DNA of 64,000 bases, from contig NZ_JBGFSM010000011.1 in NCBI RefSeq assembly GCF_041679265.1, positions 62,001 through 126,000 of the forward strand, given 5' to 3'. The stretch is from Autumnicola sp041679265 (GTDB taxonomy: Bacteria; Bacteroidota; Bacteroidia; Flavobacteriales; Flavobacteriaceae). The position numbers and the translations under genes are program-made. How positions within the stretch are numbered: the stretch's first letter is position 1; each line of letters starts with the position of its first letter. Positions 51,058-60,353 of this stretch are shown in pieces. Below the pieces are notes generated by a model, which ran no database searches, was not told the origin of the DNA, and saw only the letters and a list, made by a program, of their open reading frames with translations.

Positions 51058-51702
51058 TTACTCCTTGATCTCATTCATAAGCAGGAAAGCTTTATTCACA
51101 TATTCTTTTTCAAGAAAAATAGCAAAATAATTAGAGGTAGAAATCATTTCGAAAACCGGAATACCTTCATAGGCCAGCAACTTAAAAATATAGAAATACA
51201 TTCCCACGGTTTGTGAACTGTTTTGCGGAAGCGCAATGGTAATTGAAGACAATTCATCTTTTACCGAAACCCTAATTTCACTTCTAAAACATTCCTCCAC
51301 CAGCTCTGTTAGGGAAGAAGATACAAGGATATTGCTTTCCTGATAATTGCTGGAGTAATTAAGATAAACTCCGGTTTTATCCTTCACCGCTTCCAGCAGC
51401 CGTGCTTTATTTGAAATGATGGTGTTGGAATTTAAGAATGTATATTCTGTAATTCCCGAGCGCACCACAATGTCTCCAAGATCCCGTAGCGCCTTCATGT
51501 TAACCTTGCTACGTTTAGGGGCGTAACGGCGTAAGGCCATAATAATGGAACCCTGTTTAACGGGTTTTCTCATTTCTTTTTCAACCTGTGGTTGTATATC
51601 TGCGGCCAGGCCGCTGTAATTAATAATGTCCCTGGCCATAGCATCGTCAAGAAATGGCTGGTGTTTAATGATATTGTGAACGCAGGTGGTGATCGTCTTC
51701 AT
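51058..51702 (-). CDS. ACT-like hypothetical regulator, divergent from aspartate kinase
   Basis: 214 residues from ATG 51702. The N-terminus (VHNIIKHQPFLDDAMARDIIN) has a helical winged-helix look, with KQGSIIMALRRYAPKR. The C-terminal half (about 130-214) reads like a tandem ACT pair (ITIALPQNSSQTVGMYFYIF, MISTSNYFAIFLEKEYVNKA), similar to the ACT part of aspartate kinases. I do not recognise a named family. It is divergent from lysC with 100 bp between starts, suggesting a regulator of the aspartate pathway (inference). Confidence 0.7.
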   Translation of the reverse strand: MKTITTCVHNIIKHQPFLDDAMARDIINYSGLAADIQPQVEKEMRKPVKQGSIIMALRRYAPKRSKVNMKALRDLGDIVVRSGITEYTFLNSNTIISNKARLLEAVKDKTGVYLNYSSNYQESNILVSSSLTELVEECFRSEIRVSVKDELSSITIALPQNSSQTVGMYFYIFKLLAYEGIPVFEMISTSNYFAIFLEKEYVNKAFLLMNEIKE

Positions 51703-51724
51703 GTTAAATATTATACATTTTGTG

Positions 51725-51732
51725 CAAATGTA
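51725..51732 (-). promoter_or_regulatory. Candidate -7 element of the ACT-like gene
   Basis: On the minus strand TACATTTG, 22 bp before the ATG; no clear -33. Confidence 0.4.
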
Positions 51733-51788
51733 TGTAAAATGTTGCTTTTTCTTGGGGAGCAATTTCGTAAAAACTAATTATGCACTAC

Positions 51789-51796
51789 TAATTTTG
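51789..51796 (+). promoter_or_regulatory. Candidate -7 element overlapping the lysC start region
   Basis: TAATTTTG matches TAnnTTTG. Transcription would start at about 51802, at one of the two ATGs, so mRNA could be leaderless. No -33 match. Confidence 0.3.
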
Positions 51797-51798
51797 TG

Positions 51799-53139
51799 AT
51801 GATGAGAGTATTAAAATTTGGAGGTACATCTGTAGGTTCAGTAGAAAGTATAAGGAACGTGAAAAACATCGTGCTTTCACAACCCGGGAAAAAATTACTG
51901 GTTTTATCTGCCATGTCTGGGGTTACCAATGAGCTGGTGAAGATATCAGATAATATAAAAGCAGGAAATTCAGAAGATATCAAGGCTATTATTTCCGGGC
52001 TAAGGATAAGGCATGAATCTACTATAAAAGAATTAATTTCTGATGCTGAAGTTCAGCAGGAAACACTGGTTCAGCTAAATAAAATTTTAGCACAGCTTGA
52101 AGCTACGGCTAAAAAGTCCCATTCTGAAGCGCTCTATTCCGAAATTGTGACTTTTGGCGAAACGATGCTTACCACTATTTTTTCACAATTTCTCAGGAGT
52201 GAGAAAATCGAAAACCAATGGCTGGATGCAAAAACCTTTATGCATGTAAGCAACTTGGAAAATCCGGACACTAAAATAGTCGGGCAACTATTTGAGAAGG
52301 TGACCGGCAGTATGCCTGAAAATGAAATTTATATCACCCAGGGCTTTGTTTGCATAAATAAGAAGAATGAAATCAGCACTCTAAAAAGGGGAGGCAGTGA
52401 TTATACCGCAACTATTCTGGGCGCGTCTGTTAATGCTGAAGAAGTGCAGATCTGGACCGATATTGATGGTTTCCATAACAACGACCCCAGGTATGTTGAA
52501 AATACGCACAGGATTTCTGAGTTAAGTTTTGAAGAAGCGGCAGAATTGGCCTATTTCGGTGCCAAAATATTGCACCCGCAAACCATCTCCCCGGTAATGG
52601 ATAAAAACATCCCCATTTACCTGAAAAATACTTTTACGCCAGGGTCTCACGGAACACGTATCTCTCCCGAAGCAAGGCACAAAGGGCTGAAGGCAATTTC
52701 AGCAAAAGACGGCATTACGGCTATTAAAATTAAATCCAACCGTATGTTGATGGCCCACGGATTCCTGAGAAAAATCTTTGATGTTTTTGACAATTATGAA
52801 ACTGCCATAGACATGATCACCACTTCAGAAATCGCCATTTCCCTTACCATTGATGATGATCGAAATCTTGACGCTATTTTAGCTGAACTTGATTCTTACG
52901 GGGAAATTACGGTGGAAAAGGATCACAGTATCATTTGCGTGGTGGGAGAATCTGTAATTGAAGATAAACAAACCTACAGGTTGTTTGAACTTTTAAATGA
53001 TATTCCCGTGAGGATGATTTCCTATGGCGGCAGCAATAACAATATCTCCCTTTTGGTAGACACACAAAATAAGGTAGCCACACTTAGAAAATTAAATGAA
53101 AAACTTTTTGAAGCAGCAATAAAAGTTGAAATAGTTTAA
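51799..53139 (+). CDS. lysC: Aspartate kinase (monofunctional, LysC/ThrA-kinase type)
   Basis: Phosphorylates aspartate, the first step towards lysine, threonine and methionine. 446 residues from ATG 51799 (a second ATG at 51802 and a GTG at 51796 are also in frame). Catalytic motifs VLKFGGTSVGSVESI, TFGETMLT and KRGGSDYTATILGA; C-terminal ACT pair (AIKIKSNRMLMAHGFLRKIF, VRMISYGGSNNNISLLV). No homoserine dehydrogenase is attached. A terminator follows at 53196. Confidence 0.95.
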   Translation: MMRVLKFGGTSVGSVESIRNVKNIVLSQPGKKLLVLSAMSGVTNELVKISDNIKAGNSEDIKAIISGLRIRHESTIKELISDAEVQQETLVQLNKILAQLEATAKKSHSEALYSEIVTFGETMLTTIFSQFLRSEKIENQWLDAKTFMHVSNLENPDTKIVGQLFEKVTGSMPENEIYITQGFVCINKKNEISTLKRGGSDYTATILGASVNAEEVQIWTDIDGFHNNDPRYVENTHRISELSFEEAAELAYFGAKILHPQTISPVMDKNIPIYLKNTFTPGSHGTRISPEARHKGLKAISAKDGITAIKIKSNRMLMAHGFLRKIFDVFDNYETAIDMITTSEIAISLTIDDDRNLDAILAELDSYGEITVEKDHSIICVVGESVIEDKQTYRLFELLNDIPVRMISYGGSNNNISLLVDTQNKVATLRKLNEKLFEAAIKVEIV

Positions 53140-53195
53140 ATTTTCTGTTAGCGTTCATTCATTCTTTTAAATGGATGTTCATTTTTGCGTAGTGT

Positions 53196-53233
53196 AAACC
53201 GCCGGCTTTTAGTTGGCGGTTTTCCTGTTTTTT
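53196..53233. terminator. Terminator after lysC
   Basis: Arms AAACCGCC and GGCGGTTT followed by a T-rich run. The stop of the convergent glycosyltransferase gene sits in the loop. Confidence 0.85.
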
Positions 53234-54459
53234 TCTTCAATGTATCTGGACATAAAATAAGTGCTTTTATGAAGATGATGTTTTAACATGGCGCCGGTGA
53301 AATTCTTTTTTCTATGCTGAAGCAAATTCTCCTGCAAATATTCCAGTTTTTCTTTTAAAAAAAATTCAAATATTTCTCTGGAAAAACGCTGATTAATAAT
53401 CTTAAAACCATTTTGCTGAAGTTCCTGCCATTCTTGTTTATCCAGAAATAACTTTACGGCTTTCCTGGCAAATCCTTCTGCGTTATCTTCAATAAAACCG
53501 CTCCATGCCAGCTGGCCGGCAATTCCTTCTGCACCAATACTTGTGGTTACCGATGGCGTTCCACACTGCATCGCATTTATAAATTTGCCTTTTAGCCCCG
53601 CCCCAAACTGAAGAGGAGCAAGGCAGATTTTTGCATTTTTCATTACTTCTTTAGCATTCTCGGCGCGGCCCTTCACTAAAAAACCGGAAGCCGGATGATG
53701 GAGTTCGGTCACTTCCTGGCTGGGATAAGCCCCATAAATATAAAGTTCTGCTTTTGGCAACACTTGCCGGATAAGCGGCCAAATCTCTTTTTTTAGCTGA
53801 AGCACCGCGTTGCGATTTGGTTCATGTTTAAAATTACCAATGCTTATAAAATGACTTCGGGAATCAAAATCTGGTAAATCTTTTATTTCTTCTTCAGAAA
53901 TAAGCGGGAGAAGAAAAGGCAAATATAGCAGCAGGTTTTGATCAATTTTAAAATCTGAAATGAGCAGGTTCATTTCCGCTTCAGAAATAATCAGGGAAAG
54001 ATCGCACCGATAAATAGCGGCGATTTCCCGTTTGGCAAGTTCAGATTCAAAATAGAGCTCTTCGGGTGAAATTTGCTTTTTCCAGGCATTCCTCCTTGAT
54101 TCCCTTAGAAAATGAAGGTCTTCAGTATCTAAAACCTTCAGCGCGTTAGGACAAAATTTGTCCACTCGCCAGCCAAATTGTTCTTCCATCATAAAACGGT
54201 CAAAAAGTACAATTTGAGGCTTTAGCTTCAGCAGGAAATCATCAAAAGAAGGGTCGTTCAACTTAATCTTTTCTGAAATAACGCCTGTTTCCTCTAAATT
54301 ATACCTATAGGGGCCCGCTGTTGCTGCAGTGGCAAATATGATTTTGAATTCCAGGGATTTAAAGAATTGTAGCAACTGCATCATACGGCTTCCTGCGGCA
54401 GAAGAAGAGGGTTCCGGCCATACATATCCAATTACCAGTAATGTTTTTGATATGGGCAT
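53209..54459 (-). CDS. Glycosyltransferase, GT-B fold (group 4-like)
   Basis: 416 residues from ATG 54459 (MPISKTLLVIGYVWPEPS). Sugar-nucleotide-binding C-terminal half: LYIYGAYPSQEVTEL, KGRAENAKEVMKNAKICLAP, then GAGLKGKFINAMQCGTPSVTT, matching the E-x7-E-type region of GT4. It transfers a sugar onto a lipid or polysaccharide; donor unknown. A conserved N-terminal PEPSSSAAGSRMMQLLQFF is seen in bacterial GT4-type genes near cell-wall loci. No LPS genes are adjacent. Confidence 0.85.
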   Translation of the reverse strand: MPISKTLLVIGYVWPEPSSSAAGSRMMQLLQFFKSLEFKIIFATAATAGPYRYNLEETGVISEKIKLNDPSFDDFLLKLKPQIVLFDRFMMEEQFGWRVDKFCPNALKVLDTEDLHFLRESRRNAWKKQISPEELYFESELAKREIAAIYRCDLSLIISEAEMNLLISDFKIDQNLLLYLPFLLPLISEEEIKDLPDFDSRSHFISIGNFKHEPNRNAVLQLKKEIWPLIRQVLPKAELYIYGAYPSQEVTELHHPASGFLVKGRAENAKEVMKNAKICLAPLQFGAGLKGKFINAMQCGTPSVTTSIGAEGIAGQLAWSGFIEDNAEGFARKAVKLFLDKQEWQELQQNGFKIINQRFSREIFEFFLKEKLEYLQENLLQHRKKNFTGAMLKHHLHKSTYFMSRYIEEKNRKTAN

Positions 54460-54582
54460 TTTCAATAATTAGTAAGATTTCAAAATTAGTGATTTAAAAT
54501 CGGCTCCGGAATTTTCTCTCCGGCTTTACATTTATTCTCAGGAAAATTTGATTAACTTGTTAAATTCATATTTAAAGAAAGC

Positions 54583-55089
54583 ATGAGCAGAGGATTTGTA
54601 AAAGAAGAAGACCAGGAAGAAGCACCCATTATTCCGCCAAGAGCAGCCTTGCCCGCAGGAGCCACAAATTATGTGACCCCGGCAGGCATGAAGCAATTGA
54701 TGGACGAGAAGCGGGGACTGGAACAAAGCAGAGCTTCTCTGGAAATTGAGGATGAAACAGAAAGGAGACGGGCGCAGGCGGTAATAGATGGCACTATGAA
54801 GCTACTGAATGAGCGCATTAACTCCGCGCGCATCTTAAAACCATCGGAACAGGCTCAGGACGAAGTTCGTTTTGGGGCTGAAGTGGAGTATCTGGACCTG
54901 GATAAAAATCAGCAACAGAGATTTCAGATCGTTGGAGTGGACGAAGCAAATGTGAAGAACAGGAAAATTGCTTTTGTAGCACCAATCGCCAGGGCGCTTA
55001 CCGGTAAGAAAGCAGGGGAGACGGCCGAGTTTAAATTAGGCCCTGAAGTGAGAAAACTTAAAATACAGAAGATAACTTATAATCAGTAA
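54583..55089 (+). CDS. GreA/GreB-family elongation factor-like protein
   Basis: 168 residues. The N-terminus has a flexible Glu-rich start (MSRGFVKEEDQEEAPIIPP), a helical coil (about 30-85, KQLMDEKRGLEQSRASLEIE) and the FKBP-like C-terminal domain (RFGAEVEYLDLDKNQQQRF, AFVAPIARALTGKKAGETAE). The segment ALPAGATNYVTPAGM is typical of GreB-like proteins of flavobacteria. Probably acts at paused RNA polymerase. Second member of the family in this window. Confidence 0.85.
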   Translation: MSRGFVKEEDQEEAPIIPPRAALPAGATNYVTPAGMKQLMDEKRGLEQSRASLEIEDETERRRAQAVIDGTMKLLNERINSARILKPSEQAQDEVRFGAEVEYLDLDKNQQQRFQIVGVDEANVKNRKIAFVAPIARALTGKKAGETAEFKLGPEVRKLKIQKITYNQ

Positions 55090-55094
55090 AAAAT

Positions 55095-57002
55095 ATGCAG
55101 GTTTATATTGTAATGGGAGTTTCTGGAGTTGGCAAAACCACTATTGGCAGGCGCCTGGCAGAAGAACTAAATTTACCTTTTTATGATGCCGATGATTTTC
55201 ATCCCAGCATTAACCGTGAAAAAATGAAAAACGGTATTGCCCTGGAAGATGGTGACCGTAAAGAATGGCTGGAGAGCCTTGCTTCAAAAATTTCGGAATG
55301 GGAAAAGGGAGAAGGTGCCGTTTTGGCCTGTTCTGCCTTAAAGGAAAAATATCGCGTACAACTGCAATCGGTACCCAAAGAACATATCACCTGGATCTTT
55401 CTTCATAGCGAATATGAGGTTATACACAAACGGCTTTCAGCCAGGAAAGACCATTATTTTAAACCGGAATTGCTTAAATCCCAGTTCGATACGCTGGAAA
55501 TGCCAAAATATGGCTTTCATATAAATGTAGATGGTTCTGTTGAAGAAATTATGGCTTCTATTATGGCTAAAATTAAAGGCAGCAGCAAAGCCCCTGTAGG
55601 GCTCATTGGCCTTGGCGTAATGGGTAAAAGCCTTGCGATTAACCTTGCCACAAAGGGAGTGGATGTTTCAGTATTTAACAGGCATGTGGAGGAGCTGGAA
55701 GTAGATATTGCCAAAAATTTCGCAACCGAAAATAAATCAATCTACGATTTCCCATGGTTTGATAATATGGAGAAATTCGTAAAAAGCCTGGAGCGGCCAC
55801 GGAATATCATTCTAATGGTAAACGCTGGCCCTGCCGTAGATATGGTAATTGAAAGTCTGCTGCCATTTTTAGAAGAAGACGACCTGATTATAGATGGGGG
55901 GAATTCCCATTATAAAGATACAATTAGAAGGGAGAAAGAATTAAAAGAAAAAGGAATCATCTTTATGGGAGCCGGAATTTCCGGAGGGGAAGAAGGTGCC
56001 AGGAAAGGCCCATCAATTATGCCCGGAGGCTCAGACCAGGCTTACAGTAGGGTAGGAGGCACTTTGGAAACCATAGCTGCTAAAGATAAAAATGGCGACC
56101 CTTGTTGTACCCATGTTGGGCCAAACGGAGCGGGGCATTTTGTGAAAATGCTTCATAACGGCATTGAGTACGGGGAAATGCAACTTATAGCCGAAGCCTA
56201 TCATTTAATGAGGTTTGGAGCCAAGGCCAAACCTGAAGAAATAGCGGCAGTCTTTGAAAACTGGAACCGGGAAATGAAGAGTTTTCTTCTGGAAATTTCC
56301 GTAGATATTCTAAGGAAAATGGAAGGTGATGCTTTTCTTATTGATAAAATCCTGGATGCTGCCAAGCAGAAAGGGACAGGTGGCTGGTCTACCAATGCCG
56401 CACTGGAACTTGGAGTGCCATTAGATACCATAACGGCAGCAGTTTTAGCCAGGAATATTTCCGGAAGAAAGGCAGAAAGACAAAAAGCCATGGAAATCTA
56501 TGGAAACAGCCAGAAGCAATTTACCACTGTGGAAGAAATTTCTAATGAACTGTTTAAAGCTTATAAAGCTGGGAGCATTATTAACCATGCGGTGGGTTTT
56601 GATTTGCTTTTGGAAGCTTCTTCTGCCTATAATTGGAATCTCAATTTATCAGAAATCGCCCGCATCTGGACCAATGGCTGTATTATCCGGTCACAACTGA
56701 TGCAGGATTTAATTGATGTTTTAAAAGATACTCCTTCAGAAAACCTTTTAATGAATGAAAAAATTTCAAATAACATACAAGATTATCAGCCACATCTAAG
56801 TAAAATTGTAGGTAAAGCTTTGAATTCTGGATTTCCCATGCCGGTTATGTCTTCAGCAATTAATTACCTTCACAATTTCACTTCTGCACAATCTTCAGCA
56901 AATATGATTCAGGCACAACGGGATTTCTTTGGCGCACATACCTATGAGCGTACCGATAAGCCGCGGGGAGAATTTTTTCATACAGAATGGCTGGATAATT
57001 AA
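55095..57002 (+). CDS. Fused gluconokinase/6-phosphogluconate dehydrogenase
   Basis: 635 residues, two enzymes in one chain. Residues 1-165 are a GntK-type gluconokinase: P-loop GVSGVGKTTIGRR, DADDFHPSINREKM, ALEDGDRKEWL and the LACSALKEKYR motif. Residues about 172-635 are 6-phosphogluconate dehydrogenase: GLIGLGVMGKSLAIN, GGNSHYKDTIRRE, GAGISGGEEGARKGPSIM and the catalytic KMLHNGIEYGEMQ. Gluconate would be phosphorylated and decarboxylated to ribulose 5-phosphate by one polypeptide. It lies 6 bp after the greB-like stop and its stop overlaps gntP start. Confidence 0.93.
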   Translation: MQVYIVMGVSGVGKTTIGRRLAEELNLPFYDADDFHPSINREKMKNGIALEDGDRKEWLESLASKISEWEKGEGAVLACSALKEKYRVQLQSVPKEHITWIFLHSEYEVIHKRLSARKDHYFKPELLKSQFDTLEMPKYGFHINVDGSVEEIMASIMAKIKGSSKAPVGLIGLGVMGKSLAINLATKGVDVSVFNRHVEELEVDIAKNFATENKSIYDFPWFDNMEKFVKSLERPRNIILMVNAGPAVDMVIESLLPFLEEDDLIIDGGNSHYKDTIRREKELKEKGIIFMGAGISGGEEGARKGPSIMPGGSDQAYSRVGGTLETIAAKDKNGDPCCTHVGPNGAGHFVKMLHNGIEYGEMQLIAEAYHLMRFGAKAKPEEIAAVFENWNREMKSFLLEISVDILRKMEGDAFLIDKILDAAKQKGTGGWSTNAALELGVPLDTITAAVLARNISGRKAERQKAMEIYGNSQKQFTTVEEISNELFKAYKAGSIINHAVGFDLLLEASSAYNWNLNLSEIARIWTNGCIIRSQLMQDLIDVLKDTPSENLLMNEKISNNIQDYQPHLSKIVGKALNSGFPMPVMSSAINYLHNFTSAQSSANMIQAQRDFFGAHTYERTDKPRGEFFHTEWLDN

Positions 57003-58348
57003 TGGATATACAATTACTTTCTGCAGTTTTAATTGGTATTGTGCTGTTACTTTTCCTTATTCTAAAGGTGAAGATACAGGCTTTTTTGGCGTTATTAATT
57101 GTATGTATAGCAGTGGGCATTCTTGCCGGGATGCCGGCATCAGACATCCTGGAAACCATGAGGGAAGGCATGGGGAGCACCCTTGGATTTGTAGCCACAG
57201 TAGTAGGCTTGGGTGCCCTATTTGGGGGAATCCTGGAACAATCTGGGGGAGCAAAAAGATTAGCTTCTTACCTGTTGAACAAAACCGGGGAGAAGAATGC
57301 GCCCTGGGCCATGATGGTTACTGGTTTTGCGGTTGCCATCCCGGTGTTTTTTGATGTTGCCTTTATTATTCTCGTTCCCGTCACTTATGCCTTAAGTAAA
57401 AGAACTGGTAAATCTTTGCTGTTGTATGCCTTGCCACTACTTGCCGGCCTCGCTATTACTCATGCTTTTATTCCTCCTACACCAGGGCCTATTGCCGTGG
57501 CAGACATCCTTGGGGCAGATCTTGGCTGGGTGATTGTTTTTGGGTTTATAGCAGGAATCCCTGCCGCCATTATTAGCGGACCCTTATTTTCAAAATATAT
57601 ATCGAAAAGGATTTTTATTGCACCAGACGTATTTGAAGATAAAGATGATTATGATGAAAATGCGGCGCCATCACCAGGTCTTATTATCGCCATTATCTTT
57701 ATCCCAATACTATTAATTGTTATCAATACACTCGTGGGAAGTCCGCTTTTGGAAAACACTGCTATTCCGGAAAGTGTGTTATACATTATTGCTCTTGTAG
57801 GCCATCCATTTTCAGCATTGATAATAGCCAATCTCATCGCCTGGTATTTTCTTGGAGTGAGGCGGGGAATGCAAAAGGAGTATTTATTGGAAGTGGCAAC
57901 AAAATCTTTTCAGGCTGCCGGAATAATAATCCTTCTTACCGGAGCTGGCGGCGCTTTTAAACAAATCCTTATTAACACGGGGGCGGGAGAAATGATTGCA
58001 GAAGGCTTAAACAACAGCTTTTTTAACCCTGTGATCTTTGGGTTTATAGTTGCCGCATTGGTAAGGATCCTCCAGGGTTCTTCTACGGTGGCTATGATAA
58101 CCGCTGCAGGAATTACATCTCCTGTACTTGCGGGAGACATTTATTCCATAAGCCAGGTTTCCGTAATTGTAATAGCCATTGCAGCCGGTGCATCAGTATT
58201 ATCTCATGTAAACGACAGTGGTTTCTGGCTGGTGGGCCAGTATCTCAACTTAACCGAAAAGCAAACCTTCAGGTCCTGGACGGTAATGACCACTATTATT
58301 GCTTTTGTGGGATTGGGGATGTCACTGCTCATGTGGTATGTCGTGTGA
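57002..58348 (+). CDS. gntP: Gluconate:H+ symporter (GntP family)
   Basis: 448 residues with about 12-14 TM helices, predicted to import gluconate. GntP-family segments: LGALFGGILEQSGGAKRLA, HAFIPPTPGPIAVADILGAD, VLSHVNDSGFWLVGQYLN. The start overlaps the last codon of the fused kinase/dehydrogenase, a very tight coupling that supplies substrate for it. Confidence 0.95.
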   Translation: MDIQLLSAVLIGIVLLLFLILKVKIQAFLALLIVCIAVGILAGMPASDILETMREGMGSTLGFVATVVGLGALFGGILEQSGGAKRLASYLLNKTGEKNAPWAMMVTGFAVAIPVFFDVAFIILVPVTYALSKRTGKSLLLYALPLLAGLAITHAFIPPTPGPIAVADILGADLGWVIVFGFIAGIPAAIISGPLFSKYISKRIFIAPDVFEDKDDYDENAAPSPGLIIAIIFIPILLIVINTLVGSPLLENTAIPESVLYIIALVGHPFSALIIANLIAWYFLGVRRGMQKEYLLEVATKSFQAAGIIILLTGAGGAFKQILINTGAGEMIAEGLNNSFFNPVIFGFIVAALVRILQGSSTVAMITAAGITSPVLAGDIYSISQVSVIVIAIAAGASVLSHVNDSGFWLVGQYLNLTEKQTFRSWTVMTTIIAFVGLGMSLLMWYVV

Positions 58349-58415
58349 TTTTAGTTTGCAGAATCCTGCTTTCATTTAAAATGGATAAAATTCTGTATCT
58401 TTTCAAAAAAGTAAT

Positions 58416-58838
58416 ATGCAAACTACTTACACTACCTCACTTAATCTAAAACAAATTGATATTGGCCTGCTAATTTTCAGGATAGGAATATCGGCCTTAA
58501 TGCTGGCACACGGAGTGCCAAAACTTATTACTTTTTTTGGGGAAGAAGAAATTGCCTTTATGGACCCGGTGGGCCTTGGGCAGGTAACCACCTTTACTTT
58601 TGCGGTTTTTGCTGAATTTGTTTGCGCTATCCTCATTATTCTTGGGTTTGCTACGAGATTGGCTAGTATTCCTATAATATTTACCATGGCAGTAGCGGCT
58701 TTTGTTGTTCACGTACCAGATGGTTGGGGAAGGCAGGAATTGCCCCTTTTATATCTTATTTGTTTCTTACTGCTTCTTATTACCGGGGGCGGAAAATACT
58801 CGCTTGACCATTATTTCCTTATAAAAAGGAAGAAGTAA
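58416..58838 (+). CDS. DoxX family membrane protein
   Basis: 140 residues, four TM helices. DoxX signature LLIFRIGISALMLAHGVPKL and later TRLASIPIIFTMAVAAFVVH. Family members are linked to thiosulfate oxidation or redox stress; the role here is unknown. It lies 67 bp after gntP and may be cotranscribed with the gluconate genes. Confidence 0.9.
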   Translation: MQTTYTTSLNLKQIDIGLLIFRIGISALMLAHGVPKLITFFGEEEIAFMDPVGLGQVTTFTFAVFAEFVCAILIILGFATRLASIPIIFTMAVAAFVVHVPDGWGRQELPLLYLICFLLLLITGGGKYSLDHYFLIKRKK

Positions 58839-58914
58839 ACCCAGGCTTCTGTTTTAAATTTTGTTTAAGGGAATTTTTTCCACAAATGTTCTATTTTATA
58901 AAAAAGATGTAAAA

Positions 58915-60297
58915 ATGAAATTAGTACGGAGAGAATTTCTTAAAAAAGCCGGTGCTTTCTCGGCCTCGGGATTGTTACCTTCAGGCATTTTAAATTTTGA
59001 GTCCGGAGCAGAAAAACAGGAAACTTCCAGTTTTCTTATTAAAGATGCCCGGGTAATTTCTATGGATGCTGAAACCGGCTACCTTGAAAAAGCATCTGTT
59101 TTAGTTGAAGATGGGATAATTAAAGGGATTTCTAAAGATGATGCCAATTTTCCTAAAAACCTGGAGGTAATTGAAGCTTCTGGTGCTATTTTAATGCCGG
59201 GCCTTATTGACAATCACTGGCATTTATGGACATCTTTATTAAGAAGTATGGCGGGGGATACAGGTGAAAATGGCTATTTTAAAATGACAGAGCGCTTTAG
59301 TAAACTCTATACGCCGGAAGATATGAAGCTTGCTGCGGAATATGCCGCCGCTGAAGCCATAAATTCTGGTATTACCTGTGTAAACGATTTTAATCATAAT
59401 GCCCGTAGCCCTGAATTTGTAATGGCAAGTTTTAATGCCCTGGCCAAAATGGGGATAAGAGGGCATGTTGCTTATGGCGGCTACCGGGATTTATCATCAG
59501 GTACTCCCACCAATTGGGATGGCATCAGGCAGGTTTATGAGCAAATTTCCGGGAATAAAAAATATCAAAATATCAGCCTTGGCCTGGGAGCACGATCTGT
59601 AAATTCTCCTTTTCTTGAAGAAGACTGGCAAAAGGCACGAGAACTGGGATTACCAATTACAATACATATAAACCAGCAAGGGCATATTGAAAAATTATAT
59701 GCCAAAGGCTTACTAGCCCAGGATGTTAATATTATACATGCTAATGTTGTTACCGATGAAGAGATTGCCAAAGTAGCACAATCAGGAGCTTTTATTACCA
59801 TGACGCCTTATACTGAAATGCGTATAGGCTTCGGATTTCCGCAAATTAACAGGTTTAGAAAGGCAAATGTGAACCTGGGAATAGGAATAGATACCACTGC
59901 ACTTTCAGGAAATGCTGATTTATTCGGGGTGATGAAAGTACTTCAAAATATTGCAAATGCTGAAGCCAAGAGTGAATTTAAACTTCTTCCGCAGGAATTG
60001 CTGAAGATGGCGACCATAGATGCCGCAAAGATCCAGGGAATTCAGAATAAAACCGGTTCTATTACGCCTGGAAAGCAGGCAGATTTAATCTTGTTGCGTA
60101 AAGATGACCTCAATTTCTCTACCGGCAATTTGCCTTATCATTTAGTAACAGAAGCAGCCCAACCAGAGAATGTGGAATTTGTCTCTGTAAGTGGAAAAAT
60201 TTTAAAAAGAGACGGTGAACTTGTTGGAGCTAACAGAGTACAGCTGCTTGTAAAGGCAAAAGAAGCTTTTAACCGCTTCTCTAAAGAGCTTAAGTAA
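58915..60297 (+). CDS. Tat-exported amidohydrolase family protein
   Basis: 460 residues from ATG 58915; an in-frame TTG at 58861 is unnecessary. The N-terminus VRREFLKKAGAFSAS is a Tat signal. Metal-dependent TIM barrel: LIDNHWHLWTSL (HxH), GLPITIHINQQGH and VNIIHANVVTDEE (His), and GIGIDTTALSGN (Asp). The C-terminal part IQGIQNKTGSITPGKQADLIL is typical of the cytosine-deaminase/TRZ-type group. Substrate unknown; a deaminase or chlorohydrolase-type reaction is possible. A terminator follows. Confidence 0.9.
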   Translation: MKLVRREFLKKAGAFSASGLLPSGILNFESGAEKQETSSFLIKDARVISMDAETGYLEKASVLVEDGIIKGISKDDANFPKNLEVIEASGAILMPGLIDNHWHLWTSLLRSMAGDTGENGYFKMTERFSKLYTPEDMKLAAEYAAAEAINSGITCVNDFNHNARSPEFVMASFNALAKMGIRGHVAYGGYRDLSSGTPTNWDGIRQVYEQISGNKKYQNISLGLGARSVNSPFLEEDWQKARELGLPITIHINQQGHIEKLYAKGLLAQDVNIIHANVVTDEEIAKVAQSGAFITMTPYTEMRIGFGFPQINRFRKANVNLGIGIDTTALSGNADLFGVMKVLQNIANAEAKSEFKLLPQELLKMATIDAAKIQGIQNKTGSITPGKQADLILLRKDDLNFSTGNLPYHLVTEAAQPENVEFVSVSGKILKRDGELVGANRVQLLVKAKEAFNRFSKELK

Positions 60298-60300
60298 TAA

Positions 60301-60330
60301 AAAAGGAGGAAACTTAAATTCCTCCCTTTA
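60301..60330. terminator. Terminator after the amidohydrolase gene
   Basis: Arms GGAGGAA and TTCCTCC with A-run before and T-rich flank after; it also ends the convergent hydrophilic-protein gene. Confidence 0.75.
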
Positions 60331-60353
60331 ATAATCAAGATATTATTTAGGCA

